A stretch of DNA of 64,000 bases, from the NCBI GenBank assembly GCA_900320905.1, contig ONTZ01000008.1, positions 1-64,000 on the forward strand, in the 5' to 3' direction. This document shows positions 45,111 to 54,064 of the stretch, in pieces; the stretch's first letter is position 1; the number at the start of each line of letters is the position of its first letter. The notes below the pieces were generated by a model. That model searched no databases. It had not been told where the DNA came from and saw nothing but the letters and a program-made list of their open reading frames with translations. Source of the stretch: an uncultured Prevotella sp. (GTDB lineage Bacteria > Bacteroidota > Bacteroidia > Bacteroidales > Bacteroidaceae). The position numbers and the translations under genes were made by a program.

Positions 45111-46625
45111 TTGAAAACGATTATACGATTCATTCTCCTATTAATCCTGACACTGCCCATCCAGGCACAGCCCAGACAATGGCAGGTGTCATCGCCAAAA
45201 CATGAGGTGAGAGCAGTCTGGCTGACCACCATCGGTGGCATCGACTGGCCACATTCCCATAGTGCTGCTGCGCAGAAACAGGAACTCGTCCAGATCCTCG
45301 ACCAGTTGCAGAAGGCGAACATCAATACCATCTTGTTTCAGACACGTGTGAGGGCCACCACGGTCTTCCCCTCTGACATGGAGCCGTGGGATGCTTGTCT
45401 CACGGGCAAGGCTGGCAACTCACCGGGATATGATGCCCTACAGTTCTGTATCGACGAGTGTCACAAACGGGGCATGGAGTGTCATGCGTGGATTGTGACC
45501 ATCCCCGTGGGGAAATGGAACACCTACGGCTGTCAACAACTCCGCAAGAAACTGCCCAAACTCATTGTGAAAGTGGGCGATGAGGGTTATATGAATCCCG
45601 AAAAACCGGAGACGGGCGACTATCTGGCCAGGTTCTGCCGGGAGGTGACGCGCCGCTATGATGTGGATGGTATCCACCTCGACTATATCCGTTATCCGGA
45701 GACTTGGAAACTGAAGGTGTCGCGGCCACAGGGACGACAGTATATCACGGACATCGTACGGAAGATCCATCGGGCTGTCAAGGGTGAAAAACCCTGGGTG
45801 AAGATGTCGTGCTCACCGATAGGAAAGTACGATGACCTGCCCCGCTATAAGAGCAGTGGCTGGAATGCCAACACCACCGTATGCCAGGATGCACAGGGTT
45901 GGATGCGCGACGGACTGATGGACGCCCTCTTCCCGATGATGTACTTCCAGGGGAACAACTTCTATCCCTTTGCCGTCAACTGGAAGGAGTTTTCCTACGG
46001 GCGGATTGTGGCTCCGGGACTGGCAGTGTATATGCTCCATCCCCGTGAGAAGAACTGGGACCTGAGTGTCATCCAAAGGGAGATGTATGTGCTTCGTGAA
46101 CTCGAAATCGGGTGTACGTTCTTCCGCAGTAAGTTCTTTACAGACAATACGAAAGGCATCTATTCTTTCACGAAAGACTTTAATGAAGTGCCTGCCCTGG
46201 TGCCACCCATGACGTGGGAGAAGAAACAGGTGCCTGCTGCACCCGTACAGTTGGATATTCAACGGGGCATGACAGCCGACAGACTGGTATGGTGGGGAGC
46301 ACGCGACCGTTCAGGAGGCGACTACCTCTTATATAATATCTATGCCTCGCCCGACTATCCGGTGGATATCGAAAAGGCGGAGTACCTGGTGGCCTCGCGC
46401 TTGAGGGGAGAGTCCTTGTCGATCCCCCATAACGGCAGACCGCTCAACTATGCAGTGACGGCGATGGACCGTTTTGGCAACGAGAGCAGTCCGGTCTGTA
46501 CGATGAAGGCTTCTCACACGAAACCGAAGGTGGACTTCCGTGAACTGATCATGGGAAAGCCGAAACCCAAGGGCAAGGCTACCTCAAAAACGAAATCAAA
46601 ATCCAAAAAGAGAAATAAACGCTGA
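45111..46625 (+). CDS. exported glycoside-hydrolase-like protein, GHL10 (DUF187/YngK type)
   Basis: 504 residues if translation starts at TTG 45111, which gives a good signal peptide (MKTIIRFILLLILTLPIQA, cut near A|QPRQW); no ATG is available and an earlier start would overlap the promoter. The barrel domain shows EVRAVWLTTIGGIDWP at its start, INTILFQTRVRATTVFPSDM, GMECHAWIVTIPVG, YDVDGIHLDYIRYP and DALFPMMYFQGNN, the GHL10 pattern of uncharacterised (beta/alpha)8 hydrolases. A fibronectin-like end follows, then a strongly basic tail (KPKPKGKATSKTKSKSKKR). It is three bases before uxuA and may release uronic-acid sugars for that pathway; this is inference from position. Confidence 0.88.
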   Translation: MKTIIRFILLLILTLPIQAQPRQWQVSSPKHEVRAVWLTTIGGIDWPHSHSAAAQKQELVQILDQLQKANINTILFQTRVRATTVFPSDMEPWDACLTGKAGNSPGYDALQFCIDECHKRGMECHAWIVTIPVGKWNTYGCQQLRKKLPKLIVKVGDEGYMNPEKPETGDYLARFCREVTRRYDVDGIHLDYIRYPETWKLKVSRPQGRQYITDIVRKIHRAVKGEKPWVKMSCSPIGKYDDLPRYKSSGWNANTTVCQDAQGWMRDGLMDALFPMMYFQGNNFYPFAVNWKEFSYGRIVAPGLAVYMLHPREKNWDLSVIQREMYVLRELEIGCTFFRSKFFTDNTKGIYSFTKDFNEVPALVPPMTWEKKQVPAAPVQLDIQRGMTADRLVWWGARDRSGGDYLLYNIYASPDYPVDIEKAEYLVASRLRGESLSIPHNGRPLNYAVTAMDRFGNESSPVCTMKASHTKPKVDFRELIMGKPKPKGKATSKTKSKSKKRNKR

Positions 46626-46628
46626 ATT

Positions 46629-47882
46629 ATGGAAAGAACATGGAGATGGTTTGGCAAGAAGGATAAGATCACCCTTGCCATGTTGAGACAAATTGGTGTC
46701 GAGGGCATCGTCACTGCTTTGCACGATGTACCCCTCGGCGAAGTGTGGACACGGGAAAAAATCCGTGACCTGCGCGAGTATATCGAGAGTTATGGTATGC
46801 GTTGGAGCGTGGTGGAATCACTGCCTGTCGTGGAGACCATCAAATACGGCGGTCCTGACAGAGACCACCAGATTGAGGTCTATAAGGAGTCGTTGCGCAA
46901 CCTCTCGGCTGAGGGCATCCATTGCATCTGCTATAACTTCATGCCGGTACTCGACTGGGCCCGTACGGATCTCTTGCATACGAATCCCAACGGCTCCACC
47001 AACCTCTACTTCAACTATGCTGAGTTTGCCTACTTCGATATTTATATCCTGAAGCGCGAAGGAGCCCGTGAGGAATGGGCGCAGTTCGTGTTCCCCGCTG
47101 GCGTGGGTGAAGGACGTAACGTCCTGGCTGAATGTGATGAACTCGCCAAGACCATGACGCCGGAGAAGGAACACCAACTGGTGGAGACAATCATCATCAA
47201 GACGCAGGGCTTCGTCTCGGGCAATTTCAGCGAGAATGACGAGGCTCCCATCCAGAAGTTCCGTGACTTCCTCGATCTCTATAAGGGTATCGACAAGAAA
47301 CAGTTACGGGAAAATATGAAATACTTCCTCGAGGCTATCATGCCCACTTGCGAGGAATATAATATGAATATGTGTGTGCATCCCGATGATCCTCCTATCG
47401 AGATCTTGGGTCTGCCCCGTATCGTAAGGACTGAGGAGGATATCCAGTGGTTCCTCGATGCTGTACCCAACAAGCACAACGGACTCACCTTCTGTGCTGG
47501 TTCATTGAGTGCAGGCGCCTATAACAATGTGGTCGAGATGGCCCGTAAGTTCGCTTCTCGCACGCATTTCGTCCATCTGCGCTCCTGTCATATATTCCCC
47601 AATGGCGACTTCACCGAGGCCTCTCATCTCGGAGGACGTGCCGATCTCATCGAACTCTGCCGTATCTTCGAACAAACCAATCCGGAGTTGCCCATGCGTG
47701 TGGATCATGGTATGACCTTCACCGACCAACCCGGTGGTATCATGGATGAGTCTTCGCATGGTCATAATGCGGGCTATACCCTTCTGGGTCGTATGTTCGC
47801 CCTCGGACAGGTACAGGGCATCCTCGCCACGGTTGACCGTGAACTCGGCATCCCTTACAAACAACCTGGATTCTTTGATTAG
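46629..47882 (+). CDS. uxuA: mannonate dehydratase
   Basis: 417 residues, soluble. It dehydrates D-mannonate to 2-keto-3-deoxygluconate, the step after fructuronate reduction in glucuronate breakdown. Family marks: MERTWRWFGKKDKITLAMLR, VESLPVVETIKYGG, CYNFMPVLDWARTDL, MNMCVHPDDPPIEILGLPRI, FCAGSLSAGAYN, FVHLRS and MRVDHGMTFTDQPGGIMDES, with metal-binding His, Cys and Asp residues in these blocks. It begins three bases after the GHL10 gene and is followed by uxuB and uxaB. Confidence 0.96.
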   Translation: MERTWRWFGKKDKITLAMLRQIGVEGIVTALHDVPLGEVWTREKIRDLREYIESYGMRWSVVESLPVVETIKYGGPDRDHQIEVYKESLRNLSAEGIHCICYNFMPVLDWARTDLLHTNPNGSTNLYFNYAEFAYFDIYILKREGAREEWAQFVFPAGVGEGRNVLAECDELAKTMTPEKEHQLVETIIIKTQGFVSGNFSENDEAPIQKFRDFLDLYKGIDKKQLRENMKYFLEAIMPTCEEYNMNMCVHPDDPPIEILGLPRIVRTEEDIQWFLDAVPNKHNGLTFCAGSLSAGAYNNVVEMARKFASRTHFVHLRSCHIFPNGDFTEASHLGGRADLIELCRIFEQTNPELPMRVDHGMTFTDQPGGIMDESSHGHNAGYTLLGRMFALGQVQGILATVDRELGIPYKQPGFFD

Positions 47883-47910
47883 TTAACTCAATTATCTCAT
47901 GTTTTATAAA

Positions 47911-48003
47911 ACCGCAGATTACACAGATTACTCAGATTAAGATGGCTAAGCCACAATTATTTGGCACACAGTCATTATCTGTAAAATCTGTGAAATCTGT
48001 GGT
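47911..48003. repeat. nine-base-period inverted repeat between uxuA and uxuB
   Basis: Left arm 47911-47929 (ACCGCAGATTACACAGATT) and right arm 47985-48003 pair over 17 of 19 bases. Each side is built from three nine-base units (xCAGATTAC on the left, ATCTGTxxx on the right). The repeat fills most of the 138-base gap and may be a small mobile or regulatory element; a related fragment lies at 45039-45065. Confidence 0.7.
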
Positions 48004-48020
48004 AGAAAAATAAAATAACT

Positions 48021-49640
48021 ATGAAGTTAAATGATATTTACAGCGGCAATTATAATCCCGCAGAGTGGGAAGCAAAAGGCTACCTGCTTCCGAAGTTTGA
48101 CATCGCCAAAGTACGCGAAAAGACCGCTAAGGAACCCACCTGGGTACACTTCGGTGGTGGTAATATCTTCCGTGCCTTTCCGGCAGCCATCCTCAACGAT
48201 GCCCTGAACACAGGCAAATACGACCGTGGTGTCATCGTGGCCGAGACCTTCGACTTCGAAGTCATCGACAAGGCCTACGCCCCGTACAATAACCTCTCAC
48301 TGTTGGTCAGCCTGCAATCTACTGGCACCATCGAGAAGAAGGTCATCGCCAGTGTCACAGAGGCACTGAAGGCAGATCCGCAGTTCCCTGACTGGAATCG
48401 TCTGGTGGAAATTTTCCGCAATCCCTCATTGCAGATGATCTCTTTTACCATCACGGAGAAGGGCTACACCTATAATGAGGCTGACCTCGCCAGAGGCTTA
48501 AAACCCCTCTTTGCCATGGGTAAGGTATGCGCCCTGCTCTATGAGCGCTGGCAGGCCACTCCCTCCGGATCATCCGACTTATCCGGATCATCCGGCCTCC
48601 CTCTCACCATCCAGAGCATGGACAACTGCTCCCACAATGGCGACAAGGTAAAGGCTGGTGTCTTCGCCTATGCTGAGCGCTGGGTACAGGATGGTCTGGT
48701 GCCTGCTGCCTTCCTCGACTACCTCAAGGACGAAAAGAAGATCACCTTCCCCTGGTCGATGATCGACAAGATTACCCCGCGCCCTCATGAGAAGGTGAAG
48801 GAGATGCTCGCTGCCGATGGCTTCGAGGACAACGACTATATCGAAACGGAGAAACATACCTTCACGGCGCCTTTCGTGAATGCCGAGGAGGTACAGTATC
48901 TCGTCATCGAGGACAACTACACCAATGGTCGTCCCCCACTCGACTTGGGCGGTGCCCTCTATACCACCCGTGAGACTGTCGATAAGGTGGAGACGATGAA
49001 GGTGACCACCTGTCTGAACCCGCTCCACACGGCGATGGCGCTCTATGGCTGTATGCTGGGCTACACGCTCATCTCTGCTGAGATGGCCGATGAGGACCTG
49101 CGCCCCTTCATCCAGAAGATTGGCTATATGGAGGCCATGCCCGTAGTGACCGACCCAGGTGTACTGAATCCGTATGAGTTTATTGGGGCAGTCATCAACC
49201 GTCGATTGCCCAATCCCTTCATGCCGGATGCGCCCCAACGCATTGCCTGTGACACGAGTCAGAAACTGCCCATCCGTTTCGGTGAGACTCTCAAGAAATA
49301 TATCGCCCGTGGTCTGGACAAGTCGAACCTCATCCTCATCCCCCTCACCCTGGCTGGCTATGCCCGTTATCTGAAGGGCATCAAGGACGATGGCACACCG
49401 TTTGACTGTTCGCCGGATCCCCTGCTCGAAGAACTGCAGGCCATCGTGGCCCCACTCGAGATCGGCAAACCCGATCAGGACTGGAGTCCGTTGAAGAAAC
49501 TCTACACCCGCAAGGATATCTTCGCTGTCGATCTCTATGAGGCCGGTCTCGGTGAACAGATCGAGGGCATGGTGAAGGAACTCTACGCTGGTCCTGGTGC
49601 CGTGCGCAAGACACTCCATAAATATGTTTCAGCAAGATAA
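48021..49640 (+). CDS. uxuB: mannitol dehydrogenase family oxidoreductase, fructuronate reductase-like
   Basis: 539 residues. It would reduce D-fructuronate to D-mannonate with NADH. The nucleotide-binding start is WVHFGGGNIFRAFPAAILND, and the catalytic region carries VQYLVIEDNYTNGRPPLDLG, TCLNPLHTAMALYGCMLGY and VTDPGVLNPYEFIGAVINRRLPNP, typical of polyol and uronate dehydrogenases. Between uxuA and uxaB it best fits UxuB. Residues about 181-193 (PSGSSDLSGSSG) come from an 18-base tandem repeat not expected in the family. Confidence 0.88.
   Translation: MKLNDIYSGNYNPAEWEAKGYLLPKFDIAKVREKTAKEPTWVHFGGGNIFRAFPAAILNDALNTGKYDRGVIVAETFDFEVIDKAYAPYNNLSLLVSLQSTGTIEKKVIASVTEALKADPQFPDWNRLVEIFRNPSLQMISFTITEKGYTYNEADLARGLKPLFAMGKVCALLYERWQATPSGSSDLSGSSGLPLTIQSMDNCSHNGDKVKAGVFAYAERWVQDGLVPAAFLDYLKDEKKITFPWSMIDKITPRPHEKVKEMLAADGFEDNDYIETEKHTFTAPFVNAEEVQYLVIEDNYTNGRPPLDLGGALYTTRETVDKVETMKVTTCLNPLHTAMALYGCMLGYTLISAEMADEDLRPFIQKIGYMEAMPVVTDPGVLNPYEFIGAVINRRLPNPFMPDAPQRIACDTSQKLPIRFGETLKKYIARGLDKSNLILIPLTLAGYARYLKGIKDDGTPFDCSPDPLLEELQAIVAPLEIGKPDQDWSPLKKLYTRKDIFAVDLYEAGLGEQIEGMVKELYAGPGAVRKTLHKYVSAR
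48564..48598. repeat. 18-base tandem repeat inside uxuB
   Basis: TCCGGATCATCCGACTTA (48564-48581) is followed by a second, nearly complete copy (48582-48598). Each contains the short palindrome CGGATCATCCG. It encodes a Ser/Gly linker and keeps the frame. Confidence 0.75.
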
Positions 49641-49647
49641 TACCATC

Positions 49648-51087
49648 ATGAAACCACTTAATAGACAATTTGCGCCGAAGAGCGTGATGCCGGAAAAGGT
49701 GATACAGTTCGGGGAGGGAAACTTCCTCCGGGCCTTTGTGGACTGGATTATCTGGAACATGGACCAGAAGACGGACTTCAACGGAAGTGTCGTCGTGGTA
49801 CAACCCATCGAGAAGGGTATGGTGGAAATGCTCAACGGACAGGACTGCCTCTATCATGTTAATCTCCAGGGACGTGAGAACGGTAAACCCGTGAACACCT
49901 TGGAGCGTATCGATGTCATCAGTCGGGCTCTGAACCCTTATACGCAGAATGCGGCCTTCATGGCTCTGGCCGACCAACCGGAAATCAGGTTTGTCATCTC
50001 AAACACCACGGAGGCGGGCATTGCCTTTGATCCTGCCTGTAAACTGGAGGATGCACCTGCCAGCAGTTATCCCGGAAAACTGGTGCAGTTGCTGTATCGT
50101 CGTTACCAGACGTTCAATGGCGACCCTGCCAAGGGTCTGATCATCTTCCCCTGTGAACTGATCTTCCTGAATGGTCATGTGCTGAAGGACTGCATCGAGA
50201 AATATATCGACCTCTGGAACCTCGGCTCCGACTTCAAGAAGTGGTTCGAGGAATCCTGTGGCGTCTATGCCACCCTCGTGGACCGTATCGTACCGGGATT
50301 CCCACGCAACGAGATTGCTCAGATCCAGGAGAAAATCTGTTATCGCGACAACCTCGTGGTACAGGCTGAGAACTTCCATCTCTGGGTCATCGAGGCACCA
50401 AGGGAGGTGGCGAGGGAGTTCCCGGCTGACAAGGCGGGTCTGCACGTGTTGTTCGTGCCCTCCGAGGAACCATACCACAAACGGAAGGTGACGCTGCTCA
50501 ACGGTCCGCATACGGTACTCTCGCCGGTGGCTTTCCTGAGTGGTGTCAATATCGTCCGCGATGCCTGTCAACATGAGGTCATCAGCCAGTACATCCACAA
50601 GGTACAGTTCGATGAACTGATGCAGACACTCGACCTGCCTATGGAGGAACTGGAGAAGTTCGCTACCGATGTGCTGGAGCGCTTCGATAATCCATATGTG
50701 GACCATCAGGTGACGAGTATCATGCTGAACTCCTTCCCGAAATACCAGACACGCGACCTGCCCGGTTTGAAGACCTATCTCCAACGGAAAGGTGACCTGC
50801 CCAAGGGTCTGGTGTTCGGTCTGGCGGCCATCATCACGTATTACAAGGGTGGCAAACGGGCCGATGGTACGGAGATTGTGCCCAACGATGACCCGAAGAT
50901 TGTGTCCTTGCTGAAAGGACTCTGGGCCACTGGCAATACACAGATGGTGACGGTGGGTGTACTGGGAGCAGAGTTTATCTGGCAGGAAGACTTGAATAAG
51001 ATTCCCGGTCTCGCGGATCTGGTACGCCAGTACCTCGACCTCATCCAACACCTCGGTATGCTTGAGGCTGTGAAGTCCATCTTATGA
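49648..51087 (+). CDS. uxaB: tagaturonate reductase (altronate oxidoreductase)
   Basis: 479 residues from ATG 49648, seven bases after the uxuB stop; the earlier ATG at 49597 would overlap uxuB by 44 bases. The protein opens MKPLNRQFAPKSVMPEKVIQ, followed by the nucleotide-binding FGEGNFLRAFVDWIIWNM. Other marks are VVVQPIEKGM, FVISNTTEAGIAFDPAC, LIIFPCELIFLNG and LLNGPHTVLSPVAFLSGV, as in UxaB, which converts tagaturonate to altronate in galacturonate breakdown. With uxuA and uxuB it covers the reductive part of pectin-uronate use; the altronate dehydratase and isomerase are not in the window. Its stop overlaps the uvrA start. Confidence 0.93.
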   Translation: MKPLNRQFAPKSVMPEKVIQFGEGNFLRAFVDWIIWNMDQKTDFNGSVVVVQPIEKGMVEMLNGQDCLYHVNLQGRENGKPVNTLERIDVISRALNPYTQNAAFMALADQPEIRFVISNTTEAGIAFDPACKLEDAPASSYPGKLVQLLYRRYQTFNGDPAKGLIIFPCELIFLNGHVLKDCIEKYIDLWNLGSDFKKWFEESCGVYATLVDRIVPGFPRNEIAQIQEKICYRDNLVVQAENFHLWVIEAPREVAREFPADKAGLHVLFVPSEEPYHKRKVTLLNGPHTVLSPVAFLSGVNIVRDACQHEVISQYIHKVQFDELMQTLDLPMEELEKFATDVLERFDNPYVDHQVTSIMLNSFPKYQTRDLPGLKTYLQRKGDLPKGLVFGLAAIITYYKGGKRADGTEIVPNDDPKIVSLLKGLWATGNTQMVTVGVLGAEFIWQEDLNKIPGLADLVRQYLDLIQHLGMLEAVKSIL

Positions 51088-53945
51088 ATGAAGCGATAGA
51101 GATCAAGGGGGCAAGGGTCAACAACCTGAAGAACATCGATGTGACCATCCCCCGCAACCAGTTTGTGGTGATTGCCGGTGTCAGTGGCTCCGGCAAGTCG
51201 TCATTGGCCTTCGACACACTCTATGCCGAGGGACAGCGACGCTATGTGGAGAGTCTGTCGAGTTACGCCCGACAGTTCTTAGGACGCATGAACAAGCCCG
51301 AATGTGACTTCATCCGGGGCATCCCTCCCGCCATTGCCATCGAACAGAAGGTCATCTCCCGCAATCCGCGCTCAACAGTGGGCACCACCACGGAGATCTA
51401 CGAGTACCTCCGTCTGCTCTATGCCCGCATCGGCCGTACCTACTCGCCCATCAGTGGCTGTGAGGTTCGCAAACATACCACCGAGGATGTGGTACAAAAG
51501 ATGCTGGAGTTCTCGAAAGGCACGCGTTTCGTGGTGATGGCACCCGTGCATGTCCCTGCCGAACGCACCCTCGAACAGCAACTCAAAGCCTATATCCTCG
51601 AGGGCTACGCCCGCATCTTCGTCAATAATGACTTCCAGCGCATCGATGATTTCCTAGGATCGCCTAGGCCAAACCTAGGATCGCCTAGGCCAAACCTAGG
51701 AATGCCTAATCTCTTCCTCGTCATCGATCGCCTCTCGGTCGATGATTCCAAAGATGTCATCGCCCGTCTGGTGGATTCTGCCGAGACGGCCTTCTTCGAG
51801 GGTCATGGCGAGTGCCGCCTGATGTTCCAGCCCTCGAATATCACCTACGATTTCTCCACCCGCTTCGAGGCGGATGGCATGACCTTCGAGGAACCCACCG
51901 ACCAGATGTTCTCCTTCAACTCGCCCGCAGGGGCCTGTCCGGAGTGTCAGGGCTTTGGCAAGATCATCGGCATCGATGAACGACTGGTCATCCCTAACAC
52001 CACACTCTCGGTTTACGAGGGTTGTGTGGTGTGCTGGCATGGCGAGAAGATGGGTGAGTGGAAAGAGTGGTTCTGTCGGCATGCTGCTCACAACGACTTT
52101 CCGATCTTCGAACCGTATATGAACCTCACCCAACAGCAGAAGGACTGGCTGTGGCACGGACTGCCCTCAGACAAGGGACAGAAGGAAAAGCCTTGTATCG
52201 ACTTCTTCTTTGACATGGTGCGCGAGAATCAGTACAAGATCCAGTACCGTGTGATGCTGGCCCGCTATCGGGGTAAAACCAACTGTCCGAAGTGTCATGG
52301 TACCCGTCTGAAACCGGAAGCAGACTATGTGAAGATTGGGGGCAGAAGCATCACGGACCTGGTGCAGATGCCGGTCGTCCGACTACAGGAATGGTTCCGT
52401 ACGCTGGAACTCACAGAACAGGAAGAGACCATCGGCAAGCGCTTGCTCACAGAGATACGCAGCAGACTGCAATTTCTTCTGGATGTGGGACTTGGCTATC
52501 TGACGCTCAACCGTCTCTCGAATACGCTCTCCGGAGGTGAGAGTCAGCGCATCAACCTCACCACAAGTCTTGGTAGCAGTCTCGTGGGTTCTCTCTATAT
52601 CCTCGATGAACCGAGCATCGGTCTCCATGCCCGGGATACCGAACGACTCATCCATGTTCTCAAAGAACTGCAGGCCCTGGGCAATACCGTCGTGGTGGTG
52701 GAACACGATGAGGAGATCATGCGCGCTGCCGATCACCTCATCGATGTAGGCCCTGATGCCGGTCGCCTCGGCGGGGAGATCGTCTTTGACGGGAATGCTT
52801 CTGAGATTTCCGCTCTCCCGGGATCCTCTGGAAAAACCGATTTCTCTCGCAGTCATACGGTCAGATACCTTCTCGGCCTCGATAAGATAGAGGTACCTGT
52901 TTCCCATCGCCCCTGGAACCGCCACATCGATATCATGGGTGCCCGCATGAACAACCTCCGGGGCATCGATGTCCAGATTCCCTTGAACGTGATGACAGTG
53001 GTGACCGGCGTCTCTGGCTCGGGCAAGTCGAGTCTCATCAAGGGCATCCTCTACCCTGCCCTGAAACGTCGGCTCGGTGAGGTCGCTGAACATCCTGGCG
53101 AATACATCTCTCTCGAAGGGGATATCGATGCCATCCATCGTGTGGAGTTTGTTGACCAGAATCCTATCGGGAAGTCCACGCGCTCGAATCCGGCCACATA
53201 CGTCAAGGCCTATGATGCCATCCGTGACCTCTTTGCCGAACAACCTCTTTCCCAACAGATGGGTTTCACCCCGCAGTACTTCTCCTTCAATACCGAAGGC
53301 GGTCGCTGCGAGGAGTGTAAGGGCGCTGGCGTCATCACGGTCGAGATGCAGTTCATGGCGGATCTGGTACTGGAATGTGAGGCCTGTCACGGTCATCGTT
53401 TCAAGCATGATATCCTCGATGTCAAATATAGGGACAAGAACATCGATGAGGTCCTCAACATGACCATCTCCGAGGCCATCGAGTTCTTCTCTGCCAACGC
53501 CTCTGACCCATCCAGCCCCTCCAACTCACAAATCGTACGCCGCCTCAAGACACTCGAGGATGTGGGCCTTGGCTACATCAAACTGGGTCAGAACTCCTCC
53601 ACTCTCTCCGGAGGTGAGAACCAGCGTGTCAAACTGGCGTATTTCATCGGACAGGAGAAGCAGGAACCCACCCTCTTCATCTTTGATGAACCGACCACAG
53701 GTCTTCATTTCCATGATATCCAGAAACTCCTGAACACCTTCGATGCCCTCATCAGCAGGGGACACACCATCCTGGTCATCGAACACAACATGGAGGTCAT
53801 CAAATGTGCCGACTATGTCATTGATCTGGGACCCGATGGTGGCGACCGTGGCGGTAACCTGGTCTGTGCAGGCACACCTGAACAAGTTGCCGCCTGTCAG
53901 GAAAGCATCACAGGACAGTATCTGAAAGAAAAATTAAAAAGATAA
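51084..53945 (+). CDS. uvrA: excinuclease ABC subunit A
   Basis: 953 residues. It is the damage-recognition ATPase of nucleotide excision repair. Two ABC modules are seen: GVSGSGKSSLAFDTLYAEGQ near 35 and GVSGSGKSSLIKGILYPAL near 640, with signature loops NTLSGGESQRINL and STLSGGENQRVKLA. Zinc-finger cysteines occur in GACPECQGFGK, KTNCPKCHGTRL, GRCEECKGAG and LECEACHGHRF. Residues about 190-209 (LGSPRPNLGSPRPNLGMPN) are an in-frame tandem repeat not expected in UvrA, located in the insertion region of the first half. The start overlaps the uxaB stop (ATGA), coupling a repair gene to sugar genes. Confidence 0.97.
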   Translation: MNEAIEIKGARVNNLKNIDVTIPRNQFVVIAGVSGSGKSSLAFDTLYAEGQRRYVESLSSYARQFLGRMNKPECDFIRGIPPAIAIEQKVISRNPRSTVGTTTEIYEYLRLLYARIGRTYSPISGCEVRKHTTEDVVQKMLEFSKGTRFVVMAPVHVPAERTLEQQLKAYILEGYARIFVNNDFQRIDDFLGSPRPNLGSPRPNLGMPNLFLVIDRLSVDDSKDVIARLVDSAETAFFEGHGECRLMFQPSNITYDFSTRFEADGMTFEEPTDQMFSFNSPAGACPECQGFGKIIGIDERLVIPNTTLSVYEGCVVCWHGEKMGEWKEWFCRHAAHNDFPIFEPYMNLTQQQKDWLWHGLPSDKGQKEKPCIDFFFDMVRENQYKIQYRVMLARYRGKTNCPKCHGTRLKPEADYVKIGGRSITDLVQMPVVRLQEWFRTLELTEQEETIGKRLLTEIRSRLQFLLDVGLGYLTLNRLSNTLSGGESQRINLTTSLGSSLVGSLYILDEPSIGLHARDTERLIHVLKELQALGNTVVVVEHDEEIMRAADHLIDVGPDAGRLGGEIVFDGNASEISALPGSSGKTDFSRSHTVRYLLGLDKIEVPVSHRPWNRHIDIMGARMNNLRGIDVQIPLNVMTVVTGVSGSGKSSLIKGILYPALKRRLGEVAEHPGEYISLEGDIDAIHRVEFVDQNPIGKSTRSNPATYVKAYDAIRDLFAEQPLSQQMGFTPQYFSFNTEGGRCEECKGAGVITVEMQFMADLVLECEACHGHRFKHDILDVKYRDKNIDEVLNMTISEAIEFFSANASDPSSPSNSQIVRRLKTLEDVGLGYIKLGQNSSTLSGGENQRVKLAYFIGQEKQEPTLFIFDEPTTGLHFHDIQKLLNTFDALISRGHTILVIEHNMEVIKCADYVIDLGPDGGDRGGNLVCAGTPEQVAACQESITGQYLKEKLKR
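51653..51711. repeat. 21-base tandem repeat with five CCTAGG sites inside uvrA
   Basis: Two exact 21-base units (51653-51673 and 51674-51694) and a partial third (51695-51711). CCTAGG appears at 51653, 51663, 51674, 51684 and 51695. It encodes a seven-residue repeat (LGSPRPN). Confidence 0.85.
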
Positions 53946-53983
53946 ATATTGTTAATTTTTGAACAACGTATCGACATTTTTAG

Positions 53984-53991
53984 TAACTTTG
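53984..53991 (+). promoter_or_regulatory. -7 element of rpoD
   Basis: TAACTTTG followed by CA; TTTG lies at 53958-53961, about the usual distance upstream. The ATG is at 54065. Confidence 0.65.
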
Positions 53992-54064
53992 CATCCGCTT
54001 TCAGGTAAAATTCAGGATATTAGTTTGATTATCAAACAGTTAAAGACGTTTTTAGGTAAATAGG

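Noticed and set aside
52811-52850. CCCGGG and GGATCC palindromes in uvrA as a further insert
   Set aside because: They are single short palindromes in a region that is variable in all UvrA proteins; no repeat.
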